9,705 nucleotides of DNA. Origin: Candidatus Egaibacter danicus. GTDB lineage: Bacteria > Pseudomonadota > Gammaproteobacteria > Burkholderiales > Burkholderiaceae. A model generated the notes under the pieces. That model worked only from the letters and a program-made list of their open reading frames with translations, searched no databases and was not told where the DNA came from. The position numbers and the translations under genes were made by a program. Of this stretch, positions 5,938 to 9,705 are shown in pieces. The stretch's first letter is position 1. Each line of letters begins with the position of its first letter. The stretch lies in assembly GCA_011391115.1 (NCBI GenBank), contig JAABRC010000036.1:1-9705 (forward strand). Reading direction: 5' to 3'.

Positions 5938-6372
5938 ATGTTTGCAAGCTTGACCAGCGGGCTGGACTTTCATTCCAGGGCACTGGTGTTGCGTGCGGAG
6001 CGCCAACGCACAATCGCCAGCAACATTGCCAACGCCGATACACCCGGGTACGTTGCCCGTGATCTGGATTTCAAGGCCGCCATGGCCAACGCGACAGCGG
6101 GCAACAGCGTCGGATCGGGCAGCAACACCACCGCTCCAAACGGCGTTACCCATGCAGGGCATATCTCGCTGCCCGGAGGTGGTGCCAGCGGACTAGCCGG
6201 GTCGTCGAAACTGGCTTATGCAACCCAGACCCAGCCCAGTATGGACGGCAACAGCGTTGACCTCGACCGCGAGCGCGCCAACTTTGTCGACAACTCGGTT
6301 CGCTATGAAGCGACCCTTCGCTTTATTAACGGCCAATCCAAAACAATCTTGAGTGCGATTCAGGGTCAGTAA
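5938..6372 (+). CDS. flgB: Flagellar basal body proximal rod protein FlgB
   Basis: FlgB forms part of the proximal rod of the flagellar basal body in the periplasm and is exported by the flagellar type III system. The 144-residue product carries the shared rod/hook N-terminal motif ASNIANADTPGY (27-38) and a C-terminal amphipathic helix (NFVDNSVRYEATLRFINGQ) that packs in the rod. The start at 5938 has GGAGG 6 bases upstream; an in-frame extension to 5845 adds residues unlike FlgB and crosses the leader hairpins. It is the first gene of the flgBCDEFG operon and lies 27 bases before flgC. Confidence 0.96.
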   Translation: MFASLTSGLDFHSRALVLRAERQRTIASNIANADTPGYVARDLDFKAAMANATAGNSVGSGSNTTAPNGVTHAGHISLPGGGASGLAGSSKLAYATQTQPSMDGNSVDLDRERANFVDNSVRYEATLRFINGQSKTILSAIQGQ

Positions 6373-6399
6373 CGAATCATTCTTGCGAAGGTAACGATC

Positions 6400-6804
6400 A
6401 TGTCCATGTTTTCAATCTTTGGCGTCTCAGGCAGCGCCATCAGCGCCCAGTCACAACGTCTCAACGTTGTTGCCAGCAACCTGGCCAACGCTGATGCAGT
6501 AGCCGGCCCTGATGGTCAGGGCTATAAAGGACGGCAGGTGATCTTCGAGACCGTGCCGATGGGGTCGGATGCCTCCTCAGGCGTCAAGGTCAGTTCGGTT
6601 CGGGAGAGCAACGAGCCGCTTCGCAAAATCCACAATCCCAGCCATCCATCTGCAGACGCAGAAGGGTATGTCACCCACTCGAACGTCAATCCTGTTGAAG
6701 AAATGGTCAACATGATTTCCGCCTCGCGCTCGTACCAGAACAACGTCGAGGTCATGAACACGGCCAAGACCCTGCTCCTCAAGACCCTGCAGATGGGCCA
6801 GTAA
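6400..6804 (+). CDS. flgC: Flagellar basal body rod protein FlgC
   Basis: FlgC is a proximal rod subunit, exported and assembled beside FlgB. The 134-residue product matches the family length. It has the N-terminal rod motif RLNVVASNLANADAV (20-33) followed by GYKGRQVIFE, and the C-terminal signature SNVNPVEEMVNMISASRSY with a final long helix. GAAGG lies 8 bases upstream of the ATG. A second ATG two codons downstream (MSMF) is possible but less well placed. The gene is spaced 27 bases from flgB and 18 from flgD. Confidence 0.97.
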   Translation: MSMFSIFGVSGSAISAQSQRLNVVASNLANADAVAGPDGQGYKGRQVIFETVPMGSDASSGVKVSSVRESNEPLRKIHNPSHPSADAEGYVTHSNVNPVEEMVNMISASRSYQNNVEVMNTAKTLLLKTLQMGQ

Positions 6805-6822
6805 TTTTTCCAGGAATCACAC

Positions 6823-7482
6823 ATGCTTTCTAGTACCGTCAATTCAGCTTCCGGCGTCAACGCCAGCACCGGTGTATCCAGCGTCAAGTCTGCGGCTACC
6901 GATCCGGCGGCCGCGCAGGATCGATTCATGAAGCTGCTGGTCGCTCAGCTGAACAACCAGGACCCGATGAATCCGATGGACAACGCCCAGATGACCAGCC
7001 AGATCGCACAGATCAATACGGTAACGGGCATCCAGCAGGTCAATGACACCCTCAAAAGCATGGCAGAGCAATTCACCTCGCTGCAGGTTCTCCAGGGCGC
7101 CTCCTTGGTGGGGCATGACGTACTGGTTGAAGGCACAACCCTGACACGCAATGCGGGCGTTGCCAAAGGTGCCGTTGAACTGGCGGGTACCGCCGACAAC
7201 GTGAAGATCGAGATACTCACGCCAGGCGGACAGATCATTGACACGATCAACCTTGGTGCGCTCGAGGCAGGTCGTCACTCATTTGAATGGAATGCCGCCA
7301 GCTATCAGGGCACTGGCGAGCCAAGTTTCCGCGTTGCTGCCACTCGCGCTGGCCAGACAGTTGACACCGTCTCCCTGACCCAGGACCGCGTGCTGTCTGT
7401 CGCCAGTGAGGATGGCGCCATGACTGTCCAGCTGCAGGGCAGGAGTTCGGTTGCTTACAGCGCCATCAAGGCCATTCTCTGA
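6823..7482 (+). CDS. flgD: Flagellar hook assembly (capping) protein FlgD
   Basis: FlgD caps the growing hook and directs polymerisation of FlgE; it is not kept in the finished flagellum. The 219-residue product has a Ser/Ala/Thr-rich start and the family signature DRFMKLLVAQLNNQDPMNPM (33-52) followed by TSQIAQINTVTGI. The C-terminal half (from about residue 85) is beta-rich, as expected for the FlgD Tudor-like/Ig-like domains; AGRHSFEWNAASYQG there matches the family. AGGA lies 7 bases upstream of the ATG. Located between flgC and flgE, its usual place. Confidence 0.97.
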   Translation: MLSSTVNSASGVNASTGVSSVKSAATDPAAAQDRFMKLLVAQLNNQDPMNPMDNAQMTSQIAQINTVTGIQQVNDTLKSMAEQFTSLQVLQGASLVGHDVLVEGTTLTRNAGVAKGAVELAGTADNVKIEILTPGGQIIDTINLGALEAGRHSFEWNAASYQGTGEPSFRVAATRAGQTVDTVSLTQDRVLSVASEDGAMTVQLQGRSSVAYSAIKAIL

Positions 7483-7515
7483 ACGTATCCATCACCACGC
7501 ATCCAAAGGAAAAAC

Positions 7516-8730
7516 ATGTCATTCGAAACAGGACTCTCCGGATTGAACGCCGCCAGCCGCAACCTGGATGTCATTGGCAACAACATTGCCAACGCCAACA
7601 CCACGGGCATGAAGGCCTCCCGCACAGAATTTGCGGATATCGTCGCTTCATCCATTGGTGTGGGCGGTGGCAATTCCAACGGAATTGGCGTGGCGGTTGG
7701 CACCGTTTCACAGATGTTTTCCCAGGGGAATATCAACATCACCGGGAATGACCTGGATGTCGCCATCAATGGCAGCGGGTTCTTTCAATTGCAGATGCCT
7801 GATGGCTCGGCGGCTTACTCGCGCGCGGGAGAATTCAAACTCGATCGGATGGGCAATATTGTTACCAACGCCGGAGCCAACGTCATGGGTTACCCGACCG
7901 ACAACGCCGGCAATCCAACCAGCACAACACTGCAGGCCCTGCAGCTTCCGACAACAGCGCCCATCGGAGCCCAGCAGACAACATCCATGACGGCCGAATT
8001 CAATCTCGATGCGCGCGCGCCCGTTTGGAACGCCGTAACACCCAATACGCCGTTGACCACCTACGGAACCTCCCTGACGACTTACGACGCACAAGGGGTG
8101 GCCATTCCCACATCGTTCTACCTGCAAAAAACAGGCAACGATACCTGGAACATGTTTACCGATCCCACTTCAGCGGCAACAGCGGTCACTTCATCAGTTG
8201 GCACGTTGACGTTCGGCACCAACGGCCTGCTAACCAGCGCTGGAACTGCGGCCCTCAACGTCACATCCCCCAACCCAGCCATTGGTACATTCCCGGTTAC
8301 CGTCGATCTGTCCAGCGTTACGCAATATGGCGCTTCATTCGGTGTTTCGAACCTGACTCAGGATGGCTACGCCCCCGGCGAGTTGACCGGTCTGAAAATT
8401 GGCGAAGATGGGGTCATCACCGCCCGCTATTCCAATGGTGTCACCCAGGCTGCCGGTCAACTGGCGCTCGCGGATTTTCGCAACGTGCAGGGGCTGGCCC
8501 CCACAGGTGGCGGCAACTGGGTTGAGACCTTCGCCTCGGGGCAACCAGTTCAAGGCTCTCCCGGGCAGGGGAAACTGGGTGTTCTGCGCTCTGGCGCGCT
8601 GGAGGAATCGAATGTTGACCTCACGGCCGAACTGGTCAACATGATGACCGCACAGCGTGCCTATCAAGCCAATGCCCAAACGATCAAGACACAGGATCAG
8701 GTGATGTCCACTTTGGTCAATCTTCGCTGA
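7516..8730 (+). CDS. flgE: Flagellar hook protein FlgE
   Basis: FlgE polymerises into the hook, the flexible joint between rod and filament. The 404-residue product is close to the enterobacterial length of about 402. The N-terminal D0 motif is GLNAASRNLDVIGNNIANAN (9-28) followed by TTGMK; NDLDVAINGSGFFQL follows around residue 80. The middle is Thr/Ser/Asn/Gly-rich, as usual for the exposed hook domains. The C-terminus has ESNVDLTAELVNMMTAQRAY and a terminal helix TQDQVMSTLVNLR. AAAGGA precedes the ATG. It follows flgD by 33 bases. Confidence 0.98.
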   Translation: MSFETGLSGLNAASRNLDVIGNNIANANTTGMKASRTEFADIVASSIGVGGGNSNGIGVAVGTVSQMFSQGNINITGNDLDVAINGSGFFQLQMPDGSAAYSRAGEFKLDRMGNIVTNAGANVMGYPTDNAGNPTSTTLQALQLPTTAPIGAQQTTSMTAEFNLDARAPVWNAVTPNTPLTTYGTSLTTYDAQGVAIPTSFYLQKTGNDTWNMFTDPTSAATAVTSSVGTLTFGTNGLLTSAGTAALNVTSPNPAIGTFPVTVDLSSVTQYGASFGVSNLTQDGYAPGELTGLKIGEDGVITARYSNGVTQAAGQLALADFRNVQGLAPTGGGNWVETFASGQPVQGSPGQGKLGVLRSGALEESNVDLTAELVNMMTAQRAYQANAQTIKTQDQVMSTLVNLR

Positions 8731-8764
8731 TAACCCATCCATCCACTAGTCAGCCGGAGTTTCC

Positions 8765-9505
8765 ATGGACCGACTCATCTACACAGCCATGACCGGCGCC
8801 AATGCTGCCGCGCATCGACAGGCCGTCCTGGCCAACAACCTGGCCAATGCTTCGACCAATGGATTTCGTGCTGAACTGTCGACATTTCGTGCCGTGCCAC
8901 TGCGGGGTGACGGAGCGACCACACGGGTTTTTGCGCTCGAAGCCACGGCGGGTCATCTTGACACGCCCGGATCAGCCCAGCGAACGGGAAGAAGCTTGGA
9001 CGCCATGACCACGGGCAATTCATGGTTTGCAGTTCAGGGGCTGGACGGTACCGAGTCTTACACCCGCAACGGGGCCTTTGAGGTTTCGCCAGATGGCACC
9101 TTGATGACGTCCAATGGACTGACCGTGTTGTCCGATGGTGGATCTCCCCTTACGGTCCCGGCAGGCGCCACGGTGTCCATGGGACATGACGGAAGCGTAA
9201 GTGCCAAGGTTGGAGGCCAGCCCGCCAGTGGCATTGGCCGTTTGAAGATGGTGACTCCGAACGCCGAGGACCCTCTCAAACGGGGAGAAGACGGATTATT
9301 CCGGGCTGCCTCAGGGGACCCTTTGCCCAACGACAGCAATGCGCGCCTGCAGGTAGGCGTACTGGAAGGCTCCAACGTCAACCCGATTGAAACGATGGTG
9401 GGAATGATTCAGACCGCCAGGCAATTTGAAACCCAGATGCGCCTGCTTCAAACGGCTGAATCGAATGATCGGTCAGCGGGCCAACTGCTGGGTCTCCAGG
9501 GCTGA
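8765..9505 (+). CDS. flgF: Flagellar basal body rod protein FlgF
   Basis: FlgF is a rod subunit lying between the proximal rod and the FlgG distal rod. The 246-residue product begins MDRLIYTAMTGANAA, typical of FlgF, with the rod motif LANNLANASTNGFRAE (22-37), then the hook/rod-core pattern GNSWFAVQGLDGTESYTRNGAF. The C-terminus contains EGSNVNPIETMVGMIQTARQFE. Length is close to the usual 250. GGAG lies 5 bases upstream of the ATG. It sits 34 bases after flgE and 42 before flgG. Confidence 0.97.
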   Translation: MDRLIYTAMTGANAAAHRQAVLANNLANASTNGFRAELSTFRAVPLRGDGATTRVFALEATAGHLDTPGSAQRTGRSLDAMTTGNSWFAVQGLDGTESYTRNGAFEVSPDGTLMTSNGLTVLSDGGSPLTVPAGATVSMGHDGSVSAKVGGQPASGIGRLKMVTPNAEDPLKRGEDGLFRAASGDPLPNDSNARLQVGVLEGSNVNPIETMVGMIQTARQFETQMRLLQTAESNDRSAGQLLGLQG

Positions 9506-9547
9506 GCTACCACCGTGCACTGACCTCAAAGTAAACAAGGAAACATC

Positions 9548-9705
9548 ATGATCAACTCTCTCTGGATATCGAAAACCGGCATGGAGGCCCAGCAAACCCA
9601 ACTGGACGTCATTTCCAATAACCTGGCCAATGTTTCCACCACCGGTTTCAAGCGTGCCAGCGCGGTCTTCGAAGACTTGATGTACCAAAATCTGCGGCAG
9701 GTGGG
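9548..9705 (+). CDS. flgG: Flagellar basal body distal rod protein FlgG, N-terminal part (3' end outside window)
   Basis: The window ends inside this gene after 52 codons. FlgG forms the distal rod that crosses the peptidoglycan and outer membrane rings; the full protein is normally about 260 residues. The visible part begins [20 protein letters not shown] and carries the rod motif [17 protein letters not shown] (21-37), then [13 protein letters not shown], which is characteristic of FlgG. AAGGA lies about 6-7 bases upstream of the ATG. The order flgF-flgG is the standard one. Confidence 0.96.
   Translation, partial: MINSLWISKTGMEAQQTQLDVISNNLANVSTTGFKRASAVFEDLMYQNLRQV

Noticed and set aside
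8025..8525. 166-codon plus-strand open frame within flgE
   Set aside because: Out-of-frame overlap with flgE, rich in His/Arg/Trp as expected of a shifted frame over hook-protein codons; no ribosome binding site considered convincing.

Overview
The window is a block of chromosomal flagellar genes, most likely from a betaproteobacterium of the order Burkholderiales. An Alcaligenaceae-type organism is my best guess. The assignment rests on moderate G+C, dense gene packing, the order flhA-flhF-flhG-fliA followed by flgN/flgM/flgA and flgBCDEFG, and protein sequences typical of that group. It is inferred from content and layout, not from a search. I see no IS element, tRNA, rRNA, CRISPR array or other sign of a mobile region.

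Layout. (1) Bases 1-4054, plus strand: the C-terminal half of FlhA (export-gate cytoplasmic domain), FlhF (SRP-type GTPase), a divergent FlhG-like protein, and FliA (sigma-28). These four genes overlap by 4, 8 and 1 bases, so they form one translationally coupled unit. (2) Bases 4052-4155: a convergent intergenic region with three inverted repeats and one 12-base tandem near-repeat, probably serving as terminators for both directions. (3) Bases 4156-5724, minus strand: flgA, then flgM, then flgN. An excellent sigma-28 promoter (TAAA, 15 bases, GCCGATAG) lies in the flgA-flgM gap. (4) Bases 5725-5937: the divergent flgA/flgB control region, with no core promoter I can defend but with two mutually exclusive hairpins just upstream of the flgB ribosome binding site. 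(5) Bases 5938-9705, plus strand: flgB, flgC, flgD, flgE, flgF and the first 52 codons of flgG, each with a clear Shine-Dalgarno sequence and 18-42 base gaps.

How the genes work together. FlhA is part of the export gate. FlhF and FlhG normally set flagellar position and number. FlgB, FlgC, FlgF and FlgG build the rod, FlgD caps the growing hook, FlgE is the hook, and FlgA is the periplasmic chaperone for the P-ring. FliA drives late genes and is held inactive by FlgM until the hook is finished and FlgM is exported. FlgN chaperones the hook-filament junction proteins. The sigma-28 promoter before flgM closes a FliA-FlgM feedback loop within this window.

The most notable observation is the gene between flhF and fliA. 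It keeps a DQxxxLR motif at its N-terminus, like the FlhF-activating motif of FlhG, but every key residue of the MinD-type Walker A loop is replaced. It looks like an FlhG pseudo-ATPase that may still activate FlhF. The rest of the window is an ordinary, well-conserved flagellar region.
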